A stretch of DNA of 64,000 bases, from NCBI RefSeq assembly GCF_016698645.1, contig NZ_CP068047.1, positions 2,701,001 to 2,765,000 on the forward strand. Reading direction: 5' to 3'. The notes under the pieces are model-generated. The model was given only the letters and a program-made list of their open reading frames with translations, did not search any database and was not told where the DNA came from. This document shows, piece by piece, positions 9,011 to 17,111 of the stretch (within the stretch, counting starts at the first letter, position 1; each line of letters begins with the position of its first letter). A program made the position numbers and the translations under genes. This DNA comes from Devosia oryziradicis. GTDB taxonomy: Bacteria; Pseudomonadota; Alphaproteobacteria; Rhizobiales; Devosiaceae.

Positions 9011-10291
9011 TCAACCGTTGGCAGTCTCGTTGAAGGTGACCTTGCCCTGCTCGTCGAACTTGTAGACGTCGTCACGGAAGCTGACGGTGCCCTGTCGATT
9101 AGCCCAGGCGGTGATGTAGGTCGTGTGGATCGGCACGCGGGCCTTGCACTCGACGTCGACACGCTGCAGCGTCTCGAAAGTTGTGTCGACCTTCTGCTGA
9201 TCCCAGTCGCCATTGTCGCGCAGCAGCCAATTGACCAACTGATTGACGCCGTCGACACGCACACAGCCCGAGGAGTGGAAGCGGGCGTTTTCACCGAACA
9301 GCGCCTTGGTCGGCGTGTCATGCAGGTAGCAGTCGTAGGGATTGTAGAAGTTGATCTTGCAGTGGCCCATCGAGTTGGCCGCTCCAGGCTCCTGCCGATA
9401 CATGTAGTTCACTTCAGCGTCGCTGATGTCCGCCCAGTTGATCGACTGCGGATCGACCTTGTTGCCGGAGCCATCGTAGATGAAAATGTTCTGCTCGGTC
9501 AGGTAGTTGGGGTTCTGCATCATGTACTTGGTCAGGTCCTGGCGGACCAGTGACTTGGGCACATGCCAGTAAGGGTTGAAGTTAATCTGGCTGATCTTGC
9601 TCGCCATGATCGGCGTCGCGCGCTCGACGCGGCCGACAACCGCCGTGTGGCGCTGCTCGACCATTCCGTCATTGACCGCTTCGATGGTTGCGGCGGGGAT
9701 GTTGACCACAACGTAGCGCGGGTTGAGACTAGCGGCCATGTTCTGGACGCGCGTGAAGTTCAGATAGAGCTGCTGCAGGCGGGTCGAAGCCGGCACGTTG
9801 AGCGCATACCAGGTCGGCTCGTCCACCTGACCGTTGAGGATCAGGCCGTGCCGGGCCTGGAACATGCGGACGCCACGGTCCGTATCTTCGTCGAACAGAT
9901 CGTTGACGTTGGGCACCAGCGCCATGTCGCCCGACGAGATAAGCCGGCGCTTGAGCGCAATAACCGACGGGCCGGACTTGCCGATCATCAGCCGGAAAGC
10001 CTCCTGCGGGATTTCTTCCCAACCGCCATTGGCCACGAACGGTTCGTATTGCGAGATCGCCAGCTGCAGGTTGTAGGCCGTATCGAAGGACAGGATCGGC
10101 TCGTTGGTGGCAACCAGCGCCTCTGCGGCGGCGGTATTGCCATCCTTGTCGACATTGCGCAGCACGTTGCCGCGGTTCATCAAGTCGAAAATCGACTCCC
10201 CTTCCTGGCCGCGAACAATGGCGGGCATGGCAAGGGAAGCGCCGGCCATTGCCGAATACCGGAGCAGGGAACGTCTAGTCAGCCGCATCAA
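9011..10291 (-). CDS. murein L,D-transpeptidase (YkuD domain, peptidoglycan-binding domain)
   Basis: Periplasmic enzyme that forms 3-3 peptidoglycan cross-links or attaches proteins to the wall. The 426-residue protein begins with a twin-arginine-like signal (TRRSLLRYSAMAG). Residues of about 105-165 form a PG_binding_1 domain (GPSVIALKRRL, FQARHGLILNGQVDEPTW). The YkuD domain follows and contains the catalytic signature HDTPTKALF and HSSGCVRV with the nucleophilic cysteine. The gene sits downstream of the MarR regulator ldtR, the arrangement described for LdtR/LdtP in Liberibacter and rhizobia. A 240-base gap with a palindrome at 10414-10426 separates it from ldtR. Confidence 0.94.
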   Translation of the reverse strand: MMRLTRRSLLRYSAMAGASLAMPAIVRGQEGESIFDLMNRGNVLRNVDKDGNTAAAEALVATNEPILSFDTAYNLQLAISQYEPFVANGGWEEIPQEAFRLMIGKSGPSVIALKRRLISSGDMALVPNVNDLFDEDTDRGVRMFQARHGLILNGQVDEPTWYALNVPASTRLQQLYLNFTRVQNMAASLNPRYVVVNIPAATIEAVNDGMVEQRHTAVVGRVERATPIMASKISQINFNPYWHVPKSLVRQDLTKYMMQNPNYLTEQNIFIYDGSGNKVDPQSINWADISDAEVNYMYRQEPGAANSMGHCKINFYNPYDCYLHDTPTKALFGENARFHSSGCVRVDGVNQLVNWLLRDNGDWDQQKVDTTFETLQRVDVECKARVPIHTTYITAWANRQGTVSFRDDVYKFDEQGKVTFNETANG

Positions 10292-10413
10292 ATAGTCACC
10301 CGAATTTCCAGCCGCGAAGCAGCTGGTTTTTTACCATCGCGTCCCGCAGGTCACAACGCGGTCAACCGCATGTGAACCTCTTCAGACCTTGTGAACCATG
10401 AATACGCGGGAAA

Positions 10414-10426
10414 TGGTTTCAAACCA
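10414..10426. promoter_or_regulatory. palindrome upstream of the L,D-transpeptidase, candidate LdtR operator
   Basis: The sequence TGGTTT-C-AAACCA is a perfect inverted repeat about 120 bases upstream of the transpeptidase start. MarR-family dimers bind such palindromes, and the neighbouring gene is an LdtR homologue. That it is the LdtR site is an inference. Confidence 0.4.
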
Positions 10427-10465
10427 CTAACCAGCCAGTTCGCGCGTGTTTGCGGCACAAATGTG

Positions 10466-10490
10466 AACGCCGGCCCATGGGACCGGCGTT
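10466..10490. terminator. hairpin downstream of ldtR
   Basis: AACGCCGG pairs with CCGGCGTT around a nine-base loop, 44 bases beyond the ldtR stop. There is no strong T-tract in the direction of ldtR, so termination is plausible but not certain. Confidence 0.45.
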
Positions 10491-10533
10491 TGAAATTCGG
10501 CTGTAGCGCCGCTGCAACAGTGACTGGGCGGCC

Positions 10534-11043
10534 TTAGAGCTTGTAGAGGATCTGATCGACCCAGAAGCGCTCGAGGCGGGCGAGAGCCTTGTTGAGGCCG
10601 TCGAATTCGTCGTCGCCCAGGCCGCCGACCTTGTCGATGGACTTGAGGTGGCGATCGTAAAGTTCGTCGATGACTTCGGCCACTTCCTCGCCCTTGGGGG
10701 TGAGCTTGATGCGAACCGAGCGGCGGTCGGAGCGCGACCGTTCCTGGAAGATGTAGCCGGTTTCGACCAGCTTCTTGAGGTTGTAGGAAACGTTGGAGCC
10801 CAGGTAGTAACCGCGGGAGCGCAGCTCGCCGGCGGTGAGTTCGGCATCGCCGATATTGAACATCAGCAGCGCCTGAACGGGGTTGATGTCGTCCCAGCCC
10901 ATGCGGTCGAACTCATCCTTGATGAGATCGAGCAGGCGCCGGTGCAGGCGCTCGACGCGGGAAACAGCTTCCAGATAGAGCGGCTTCAGGCTCTGCGGGC
11001 GTTCCGGAACGATGGCCTCGGCTGCGTTGGATTTGATTGCCAT
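10534..11043 (-). CDS. ldtR: LdtR-type MarR family transcriptional regulator
   Basis: A 169-residue winged-helix regulator. The central region GWDDINPVQALLMFNIGDAELTAGE followed by GYYLGSNVSYNLKKLVETGYI is the DNA-binding helix-turn-helix, and SRSDRRSVRIKLTPKG is the wing. In Liberibacter and Sinorhizobium this regulator controls an adjacent L,D-transpeptidase gene and stress tolerance; here the transpeptidase is the next gene downstream. The frame is open to 11088, but the ATG at 11043 has a GTGAGG ribosome-binding site seven bases upstream and gives the usual N-terminus MAIKSNA. Confidence 0.9.
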   Translation of the reverse strand: MAIKSNAAEAIVPERPQSLKPLYLEAVSRVERLHRRLLDLIKDEFDRMGWDDINPVQALLMFNIGDAELTAGELRSRGYYLGSNVSYNLKKLVETGYIFQERSRSDRRSVRIKLTPKGEEVAEVIDELYDRHLKSIDKVGGLGDDEFDGLNKALARLERFWVDQILYKL

Positions 11044-11255
11044 TTGTGCCTCACTGTTTTGCAGTCTGTGCGATTTTTCGCATCTCATGAGGCCAAACTA
11101 CGGCGCCCTTTCTAAGATCGCCCTAAGCAGCGTGATTAAAAGCATCTTACTGGAATGCAATGAGAATTTGGCTTTATTCTTCGTTACACAGGTGCATAAA
11201 CTTGTAACCTTACGAGGGTGTGAAAGGGCGGCATGCCACCCTTCCACCGAGTGTT

Positions 11256-11661
11256 TCAGGCCATGTCTCGCGCGCCGGCCAGTTTGAGCGCCAAGACCCC
11301 GGCCACGGCCACCCCCTGCCCGACCAGCAGCGCCAGGCCGATTGAACTGAGGCTCGATGCATTGAGCACGATGAGTGCGATGCTGCCGGCGATCCAGGCT
11401 ATATCGCCCGTAAGGTTGGCCCTGATCATTGCCCGCCCCGGCCGCGGCATGCGGGCCACCATGGCGTTGAACGCTGCCCAGGGCAGAAGCAACAGGCCGA
11501 TGGTCCAGAGAAAGCCGGCCGGCATGTCCCAGCCCGCCAATCGGGTCAGCGGCTCTGCCATGACAAGCAATGCTATGCCCATCGCAGCCGATACGCCGGC
11601 ATCCACGCCGTAAACCAGATGAGGATCAAGGCGTGGGAGTGTCTGTGTCTGGGTGGTCATG
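11256..11661 (-). CDS. four-helix integral membrane protein of unknown function
   Basis: A 134-residue hydrophobic protein with four predicted membrane segments of about 20 residues: VYGVDAGVSAAMGIALLVM, FLWTIGLLLLPWAAFNAMV, GDIAWIAGSIALIVLNA and IGLALLVGQGVAVAGVLAL. No cofactor or catalytic motif is seen. The start at 11661 has GGAG eight bases upstream; the frame extends further but without a ribosome-binding site. It is divergent from an XRE regulator across 119 bases, so the regulator probably controls it. Function unknown. Confidence 0.75.
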
Positions 11662-11715
11662 TGGATCTCCTTGAAGTTGCATGGCCCAGATGGCGCGTCG
11701 GAGGTCACGCCTTCA

Positions 11716-11732
11716 ATTACGTCCCAGGTAAT
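11716..11732. promoter_or_regulatory. inverted repeat between the membrane protein and XRE regulator
   Basis: ATTAC and GTAAT are separated by seven bases in the divergent promoter region, 55 bases from one start and 49 from the other. This is a plausible operator for the adjacent XRE regulator; the arms are short and it could be chance. Confidence 0.35.
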
Positions 11733-11780
11733 GGAATTGCTTTGGCATGCGGGCCATGGTGTGGGCAGAAGCGGAGGCCG

Positions 11781-12521
11781 ATGATGTTCAGTATGATGCT
11801 GCGTGAGTGGCGGACCCAGCGCGGCATGAGCCAATTGGACCTGGCGCTGAGCGCCGAGGTTTCGACGCGTCATGTCTCGTTCATCGAGTCGGAGCGCTCC
11901 AAGCCCAGTGCCGAGATGGTCCTGCGGCTGGCCGAGGCGCTCGACCTGCCGCTGCGCGAGCGCAATGCGATGCTGGTCGCCGCCGGTTTCGCGCCGCAGT
12001 TCGGCGACAGCCGATGGGACAGTCCGGAAATGGAGGAAGTCCGGCGAGCGGCAACTCTGCTACTGGCGGCCCATGCTCCCTACCCCGCCCTGGTGTTGGA
12101 CATGGCCTTCAACATTCTCGATGCCAACCCGGCTGCGCTCGAGATGATCGGCGCGGATCGCACTGTGCTGGGCAAGGTCAATTTGGTCGACCTGGTATTT
12201 ATGCCCGGCCAGGTGCGCGACTCGATCGTCAACTGGAGCGACGTCGCCGAATACCTGCTGCACCGGATGCGGGAGGGTGTGCGACGCCACGGGCCGCAGT
12301 CGGCGATGGGAACCGTGATGCGGCGGGCCATGATGCAGCCGGGAACGGCGGCGCTTTCGATGGTTCGCAGCCACTGGCGTGGTTCGGTGTTGCTGCCGCT
12401 GGCGTTTCACGCAAACGGGCAGACCACCCGCTGGTTTACAACAGTGACGAGCTTCGGCGCGCCGCAGGATGCGATGGCTGAGGAGATCACCATCGAGCAG
12501 TTCCACCCCAACCCGGGTTAG
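11781..12521 (+). CDS. XRE family transcriptional regulator with MmyB-like ligand-binding domain
   Basis: A 246-residue protein. Residues 5-60 are a helix-turn-helix (REWRTQRGMSQLDLAL, VSTRHVSFIESERSKPS, LRLAEALDLPLRERNAML). The remainder resembles the MmyB-like PAS-type domain of this regulator class, with YPALVLDMAFNILDANPAAL as its typical opening and NLVDLVFMPGQVRDSIVNW after it. Such regulators usually control a divergent gene; here that is a four-helix membrane protein. The ATG at 11781 is chosen because it precedes the helix-turn-helix and follows a GGAGG at 11774-11778, though the spacing is short. Confidence 0.88.
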   Translation: MMFSMMLREWRTQRGMSQLDLALSAEVSTRHVSFIESERSKPSAEMVLRLAEALDLPLRERNAMLVAAGFAPQFGDSRWDSPEMEEVRRAATLLLAAHAPYPALVLDMAFNILDANPAALEMIGADRTVLGKVNLVDLVFMPGQVRDSIVNWSDVAEYLLHRMREGVRRHGPQSAMGTVMRRAMMQPGTAALSMVRSHWRGSVLLPLAFHANGQTTRWFTTVTSFGAPQDAMAEEITIEQFHPNPG

Positions 12522-12907
12522 TCGGCGGCGCGGGCGCGGTTGAGGCGGATCGACAGGAAGAAGATGATGAGGATCGACGCGAGCAGTACGATGCGCACGG
12601 CGAAGCCGAAGGCCGACATGCGGACATCCGGATTGCCCAATAGATGCATGCTGAGTTCGACCACGGTAGCGCCAACCAGCAGCACCGCGCCCCAGCTCGC
12701 CTTGATCCACAGACCCACCGCCGCAAAGAGCCGGGCCAGCGCGAAGATGGCGAGGTAGACGAAGCCGTTGATCCCCATTGTGGCAATCGGGCTGACGTCG
12801 CCCAGGTTGACACCAAGCAGGCGCGCGGCGTCGTTCAAGCCGAGCAGCAGGCTGATGATGGCGACGATGCGGATATAGATGCCGATCGGCTGGGCGCTGA
12901 AATCCAT
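12518..12907 (-). CDS. DUF6163 family membrane protein
   Basis: A 129-residue protein with about four membrane helices (IYIRIVAIISLLLGLNDAA, GFVYLAIFALARLFAAVGL, GAVLLVGATVVELSMHLL and VRIVLLASILIIFFLSI). It matches the small Hyphomicrobiales family DUF6163 in size, topology and location next to hemB. The start at 12907 is chosen at MDFSAQPIG; the longer frame would run into the hemB leader on the other strand. Its stop overlaps the convergent regulator stop. Function unknown. Confidence 0.78.
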   Translation of the reverse strand: MDFSAQPIGIYIRIVAIISLLLGLNDAARLLGVNLGDVSPIATMGINGFVYLAIFALARLFAAVGLWIKASWGAVLLVGATVVELSMHLLGNPDVRMSAFGFAVRIVLLASILIIFFLSIRLNRARAAD

Positions 12908-12989
12908 GCGGTTTTCTATCCTTCCATGGTCGATGCGACAAGCCGGAGCTTGGACGGCGCAGAGGGCGCTGATAAGGAGAGCCGCATAA

Positions 12990-14018
12990 ATGGGGAGCCC
13001 CGACATGGTCGATGCCTGGCACAAGCACGATATGGAATTTCTGGGCGGCCGCCGCTTGCGCAGGGCCCGGCGGACAGCATGGAGCCGCGCCATGGTGCGC
13101 GAGACCGTGCTCACGCCCGCCGACCTGATCTGGCCGCTCTTCGTTATCGAGGGTCACAACGAAAAGACGCAGATCCGCACCATGCCGGGCGTCGAGCGAC
13201 TGAGTGTCGACCTTTGCGTCGAGGCCGCCAAGGCCGCTCGAGATGCCGGCATTCCGGCACTGGCGCTCTTCCCCAACACGCCGGACCATTTGCGCAACGA
13301 GAGCGCCGCCGAGGCTTACAACCCGGACAACCTGATGTGCCGCGCCCTGTCGGCCATCAAGAATGCGGTGCCCGAGATCGGGCTGATCGCGGATGTGGCC
13401 CTCGACGAATATTCGAGTGATGGCCAGGACGGTCTGGTGCGCGATGGCGAAATTCTCAATGACGAAACCGTGGCCGTGATGATCCGCTCGGCGCTGGTCC
13501 AGACCCAGGCTGGCGCCGATATCATCGCCCCCTCCGACATGATGGACGGCCGGGTCGCTGCGCTGCGCGAGGCGCTCGATGCCGCCGGGCATGAGCAGAC
13601 CCAGATCATGGCCTATGCCGCCAAATACGCGTCCTATTACTACGGTCCGTTCCGCGAAGCGGTAGGGTCGGGCAGCCGGCTCAAGGGCGACAAGCGCACC
13701 TACCAGATGGACTATGCCAATTCGGACGAGGCAATGCGCGAGATCGAGCAGGACATTGCCGAGGGTGCCGACAGCGTCATGGTCAAGCCAGGCCTGCCTT
13801 ACCTCGACATCGTCCGACGGGCCAAGGACAGTTTCAACATTCCCATCTACGCCTACCAGGTGAGCGGTGAGTTCGCGATGATCGAAATGGCGGCCGCGGC
13901 GGGCGCGATCGACCGCAAGGGCGCGATCATGGAGAGCCTGCATGCCTTCAAGCGCGCCGGCGCCAATGGCGTGCTGACGTATTTCGCCTTGGAAGTGGCG
14001 CGGGAGCTGGGCCGGTAA
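12990..14018 (+). CDS. hemB: porphobilinogen synthase (delta-aminolevulinic acid dehydratase)
   Basis: Condenses two 5-aminolevulinate molecules to porphobilinogen in heme, siroheme and cobalamin synthesis. At 342 residues the length is normal. The two active-site lysines are in MAYAAKYAS and MVKPGLPYLD. The metal-site loop reads DVALDEYSSDGQDG: it is the aspartate rather than cysteine type, and it has Asp where many homologues have His before GQDG. An AAGGAG ribosome-binding site lies ten bases before the ATG. cdd follows one base after the stop. Confidence 0.97.
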   Translation: MGSPDMVDAWHKHDMEFLGGRRLRRARRTAWSRAMVRETVLTPADLIWPLFVIEGHNEKTQIRTMPGVERLSVDLCVEAAKAARDAGIPALALFPNTPDHLRNESAAEAYNPDNLMCRALSAIKNAVPEIGLIADVALDEYSSDGQDGLVRDGEILNDETVAVMIRSALVQTQAGADIIAPSDMMDGRVAALREALDAAGHEQTQIMAYAAKYASYYYGPFREAVGSGSRLKGDKRTYQMDYANSDEAMREIEQDIAEGADSVMVKPGLPYLDIVRRAKDSFNIPIYAYQVSGEFAMIEMAAAAGAIDRKGAIMESLHAFKRAGANGVLTYFALEVARELGR

Positions 14019-14019
14019 C

Positions 14020-14433
14020 ATGGCGGCGCCATCGAACCGGCCTCTGATCGAACGGGCTGCAGCGCTGCTCAAGCCGCACAAGACGGCAGATGGCCGCGTG
14101 TTCGGAGACGTCGCGGCCGCAGTGGTTTCCGAAACGGGCCGGATATTCGACGGGGTCTGCGTGGACACCGCCAGCTGGGGACTATGTGCGGAGCGTAGTG
14201 CCATCGCCGCAATGGTGACAGCGGGCGAGTATCGCATCGCCAGCGTGGTCGCCGTTTGGCGCGACGCGACCACCGGCAAGCTGCACGTCCTGCCGCCCTG
14301 TGGCCATTGCCGGCAGTTCATGCGCGACCTCGATGACGCGAACCTGGCAACCACTATCGTGCTGGGATCCGACATGGTGCGAACGCTTGCCGAGCTTCTG
14401 CCCGAGCACGCATGGCCGGCTGCCATCGAGTAG
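14020..14433 (+). CDS. cdd: cytidine deaminase
   Basis: Zinc-dependent hydrolytic deaminase of cytidine/deoxycytidine for pyrimidine salvage. The 137-residue protein has the catalytic CAERSAI segment (cysteine ligand and glutamate) and the second zinc pair in PPCGHCRQF. It starts one base after hemB and is likely cotranscribed. The N-terminal FxGAA-type segment is altered here (GDVAAAVVSETG), so a related substrate such as another nucleoside cannot be excluded. Confidence 0.88.
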   Translation: MAAPSNRPLIERAAALLKPHKTADGRVFGDVAAAVVSETGRIFDGVCVDTASWGLCAERSAIAAMVTAGEYRIASVVAVWRDATTGKLHVLPPCGHCRQFMRDLDDANLATTIVLGSDMVRTLAELLPEHAWPAAIE

Positions 14434-14495
14434 TGGTAACAATTCTGTGCCTCGCCCTCTTGCGTGAGGGGGCGGGCGGTACAATGTGATTGGCC

Positions 14496-15017
14496 ATGGA
14501 CCAGACTTATCAGAATGCCCGCCCTGTCTTGCCCGATCCTTCCACGGCTCCGCAGCTGTTCGAGGGGGTATTGACCCGACGCGTGATTGCCTTCTTCATC
14601 GATCTTGTCGTGATGGGGACGCTGATCCTCGCTTTTGCCTTCGTCGGGCTGATTGCGGGCTTCCTGACCTTTGGGCTGGCCTGGCTGGCGCTGGTCTTCG
14701 TCGTTCCGGCAACCCTCGTGCTCTATTATGGCGCGACCCTGGGATCGCCCAAGCGGGCGACCATCGGCATGCAGATGATGGATATCGTGCTGACGCCAAC
14801 GCGCGGGCAGCCGCTCGATGGCTGGATGGCGATCATCCACGCCGCGGTGTTCTGGCTGACGACCTGGATCTCCTGGCCGCTGTCGCTGCTGTTTGCGCTG
14901 TTCACACCGCGCCGGCAGATGATTCATGACCTGGTGACGGGCACGCTGATGGTCCGGCGCTCGCCCATGGTACGGCACTGGCGCGCCCATGCTGCGCAAA
15001 GCAGCAGCGCTTATTGA
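14496..15017 (+). CDS. RDD family membrane protein
   Basis: A 173-residue protein with the RDD-domain plan: TRRVIAFFIDLVVMGTLILAF gives the conserved R..A...D helix, two more hydrophobic helices follow, then GATIGMQMMDI-like text (KRATIGMQMMDIVL) and a final RQMIHDLVTGTLMV, the typical closing motif. RDD proteins are inner-membrane proteins of poorly defined function, some linked to ion homeostasis. The ATG at 14496 is preferred to the TTG two codons upstream. It lies between cdd and bpt in the same direction. Confidence 0.87.
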   Translation: MDQTYQNARPVLPDPSTAPQLFEGVLTRRVIAFFIDLVVMGTLILAFAFVGLIAGFLTFGLAWLALVFVVPATLVLYYGATLGSPKRATIGMQMMDIVLTPTRGQPLDGWMAIIHAAVFWLTTWISWPLSLLFALFTPRRQMIHDLVTGTLMVRRSPMVRHWRAHAAQSSSAY

Positions 15018-15076
15018 ATCGTTGCCGGGGGTGACACGGGGGAGTACAATCCCCTGATTGCATCCAAGGGTCATTA

Positions 15077-15805
15077 ATGACCGACCAGACGCCGGAAACA
15101 ACCCAGCTCTTCCTGACCGCGGCCATGCCGTGTCCCTACCTGCCCGGAAAGCAGGAGAGGAAGCTGTTTACCCATCTCACTGGACGGCGGGCATCGAGCC
15201 TGCACCACCTGCTCAGCGAGAACGGCTTCCGACGCAGCCAGAACCTGATCTATCGTCCGGCCTGCGAGGGCTGCAATGCCTGCCAGTCGGTACGCATCGT
15301 CGCCAACGATTTCGAGGCTTCGGGACGTTTCCGCCGTGTGCTCAAGCACAATGACGACCTTTCGGTAGAGGTGCGACCCACCACGGCCACTGCCGAGCAG
15401 TACGAGTTGTTCAAGCGCTACCTGGAATCGCGCCATGCCGGTGGCGGCATGAACCAGATGAGCTTCGTCGACTACGAATACATGGTCGAGGACACGCCGG
15501 TACAATCTGTGCTGGTCGAGTATCGCCTGCGTGACCATCCCGACCAGACACTGGTCGCGGTTGCCCTGACCGACGTGATGCCCGACGGGCTTTCCATGGT
15601 CTATTCGTTCTACGACCCCGACCTGGCGCAGCGGAGCCTTGGCACGTACCTGATCCTCGATCATATCGCGCAGGTTCGATCGGCGAACCTGAGCTATGTG
15701 TACCTCGGCTATTGGGTAAAGGACTCGCCCAAGATGGCCTACAAGGCGCAGTTCCGGCCGCTCGAGGTGCAGCGTGGAACCATGGGCTGGTGTCCGCTGG
15801 ACTGA
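15077..15805 (+). CDS. bpt: aspartate/glutamate leucyltransferase (Bpt, arginyltransferase family)
   Basis: Transfers leucine from Leu-tRNA to N-terminal Asp or Glu, marking proteins for ClpS/ClpAP degradation. The 242-residue product shows the ATE N-terminal domain with PCPYLPGKQERKLFTHL and the cysteine cluster YRPACEGCNACQSVRI. The C-terminal GNAT-like part has SLGTYLILDHI and YLGYWVKDSPKMAYKAQFRP. It is a stand-alone gene after the RDD protein, 59 bases apart. Confidence 0.94.
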   Translation: MTDQTPETTQLFLTAAMPCPYLPGKQERKLFTHLTGRRASSLHHLLSENGFRRSQNLIYRPACEGCNACQSVRIVANDFEASGRFRRVLKHNDDLSVEVRPTTATAEQYELFKRYLESRHAGGGMNQMSFVDYEYMVEDTPVQSVLVEYRLRDHPDQTLVAVALTDVMPDGLSMVYSFYDPDLAQRSLGTYLILDHIAQVRSANLSYVYLGYWVKDSPKMAYKAQFRPLEVQRGTMGWCPLD

Positions 15806-15966
15806 CCGCCGCCTTCGGCACGATTGCATCGCGCAATGCTGAATTGAATCCGACATTCGCCGTCAGCCAGGGTTCATCGCGTTACTGCAAGTAATGGCGT
15901 GGGCGGCTGTGGACCGATGGGAACCGGGGCGCCCGTATTTCCATCCTTTGTCCATGGAGAACCACG

Positions 15967-16992
15967 TTGCAGCTCAAGAGCATCACCCTCGCTTCCCTGC
16001 TTGTCGCCGCCCTGCCCGCAACCGCTTTCGCCCAGGCGGCTGTGCCTGCCAATGTCGATTTTACCGCCTCGGCAACCATGCCGTCGCTCAAGGACCCGTC
16101 CCGCAAGGACGTGTTTGCCGTCAATATCGGTGACGCGCAGGTAAAGACCCAGCTCGAGCTCACCTGTTCGGCCGGCTATACCCAGTTCCTCGTCGTTCGC
16201 TCGGACAAGGCTTGCGCCGTGGCCGGCAGCGGCTCCATCGTCAATCCATCCAACCAGGCCCTGCTGCCGCGCACGCAGTATTCGGGCGGCTATACGGTCA
16301 ATGCCGACGGCTATACCGATGGCTCGGGCCTGGCGGTGAACTACCTGGCGCTGGGCAAAGTCGCGCCGTCCGCCGGCGCCTTTGCCGGCTCGATGAACCT
16401 CAAGCCGGAAGTCACCTCCAGCGGCGCCTCGGCGCTCAAGGACTCCATCATGGCCAATCTCGGCCAGACCCAGGGTGGCGGGGTGATCGACGACCGTGTC
16501 GATACGGTGGACCTCAACCGCCTCTATATTCCTTCGGCGGGCCTGCCCTCGGATGCGGGCTGCACCTGGTCGGGGAACATGGTGTTCGCGTACCAAACCG
16601 AGAGCTGGTTCCTCGACCTCAAGGCCAACTGCGCCGACAAGGAATACGTGCTCAAGGGGAACATGCCGTGGACGGACACGCCCGGCGTCGACACGCAGAC
16701 CCAGTATGATTTGACACTGACGCTGCCTTCGGCCGACGCTGCCAGCGACGACGCGCTGTTTGCCACGGGTGATGCCAACAGCGATCTTTTCGCGGCCGCC
16801 GACGGCATCACCGCCCAGATCATCATGAAGGAATCCAAGCACGTTACCGTCGACATCGACGGTACGCCCACCGAAACCCCATCGCAGGTCGATGCTTCGG
16901 GCCAGTTCGTCGGCACCAATGTGCCGGTCGAAGTGGTGCGCTCGCTGGCGACCCTGTTCGGGCTGCTGTCGTCGAACCTGTTCGGCGCGTAA
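15967..16992 (+). CDS. secreted protein of unknown function, TTG start
   Basis: A 341-residue protein with a signal peptide (MQLKSITLASLLVAALPA, cleavage near AFAQA). No in-frame ATG precedes the signal sequence, but GGAGA lies six bases before the TTG at 15967, so a TTG start is well supported. The mature part is rich in Ser, Thr, Asp and Gly, contains four cysteines (TCSAG, KACAV, GCTWS, NCADK) and strands separated by loops, suggesting a beta-rich periplasmic protein. No family is recognised. A strong terminator follows 18 bases after the stop. Confidence 0.75.
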   Translation: MQLKSITLASLLVAALPATAFAQAAVPANVDFTASATMPSLKDPSRKDVFAVNIGDAQVKTQLELTCSAGYTQFLVVRSDKACAVAGSGSIVNPSNQALLPRTQYSGGYTVNADGYTDGSGLAVNYLALGKVAPSAGAFAGSMNLKPEVTSSGASALKDSIMANLGQTQGGGVIDDRVDTVDLNRLYIPSAGLPSDAGCTWSGNMVFAYQTESWFLDLKANCADKEYVLKGNMPWTDTPGVDTQTQYDLTLTLPSADAASDDALFATGDANSDLFAAADGITAQIIMKESKHVTVDIDGTPTETPSQVDASGQFVGTNVPVEVVRSLATLFGLLSSNLFGA

Positions 16993-17010
16993 GCCACCGA
17001 TTGCCTGCGG

Positions 17011-17038
17011 AAAGGGCGGCCTTCGGGTCGCCCTTTTT
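17011..17038 (+). terminator. rho-independent terminator
   Basis: GGGCGGCC-TTCG-GGTCGCCC forms a tetraloop stem followed by TTTTT, just after the secreted-protein stop. Confidence 0.85.
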
Positions 17039-17111
17039 CGTTGTGACAGCCTTGCTTGCGCCATATGTCTCGGCGACATCGCTGCTTTGCCTTCTCGCCG
17101 GACCTCCCCCT

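Noticed and set aside
12060..15101. 1013-codon minus-strand reading frame
   Set aside because: It runs antisense through the XRE regulator, hemB, cdd and RDD genes, has low-complexity Arg/His/Gln-rich translation, and no domain. It is a consequence of high G+C codon bias.
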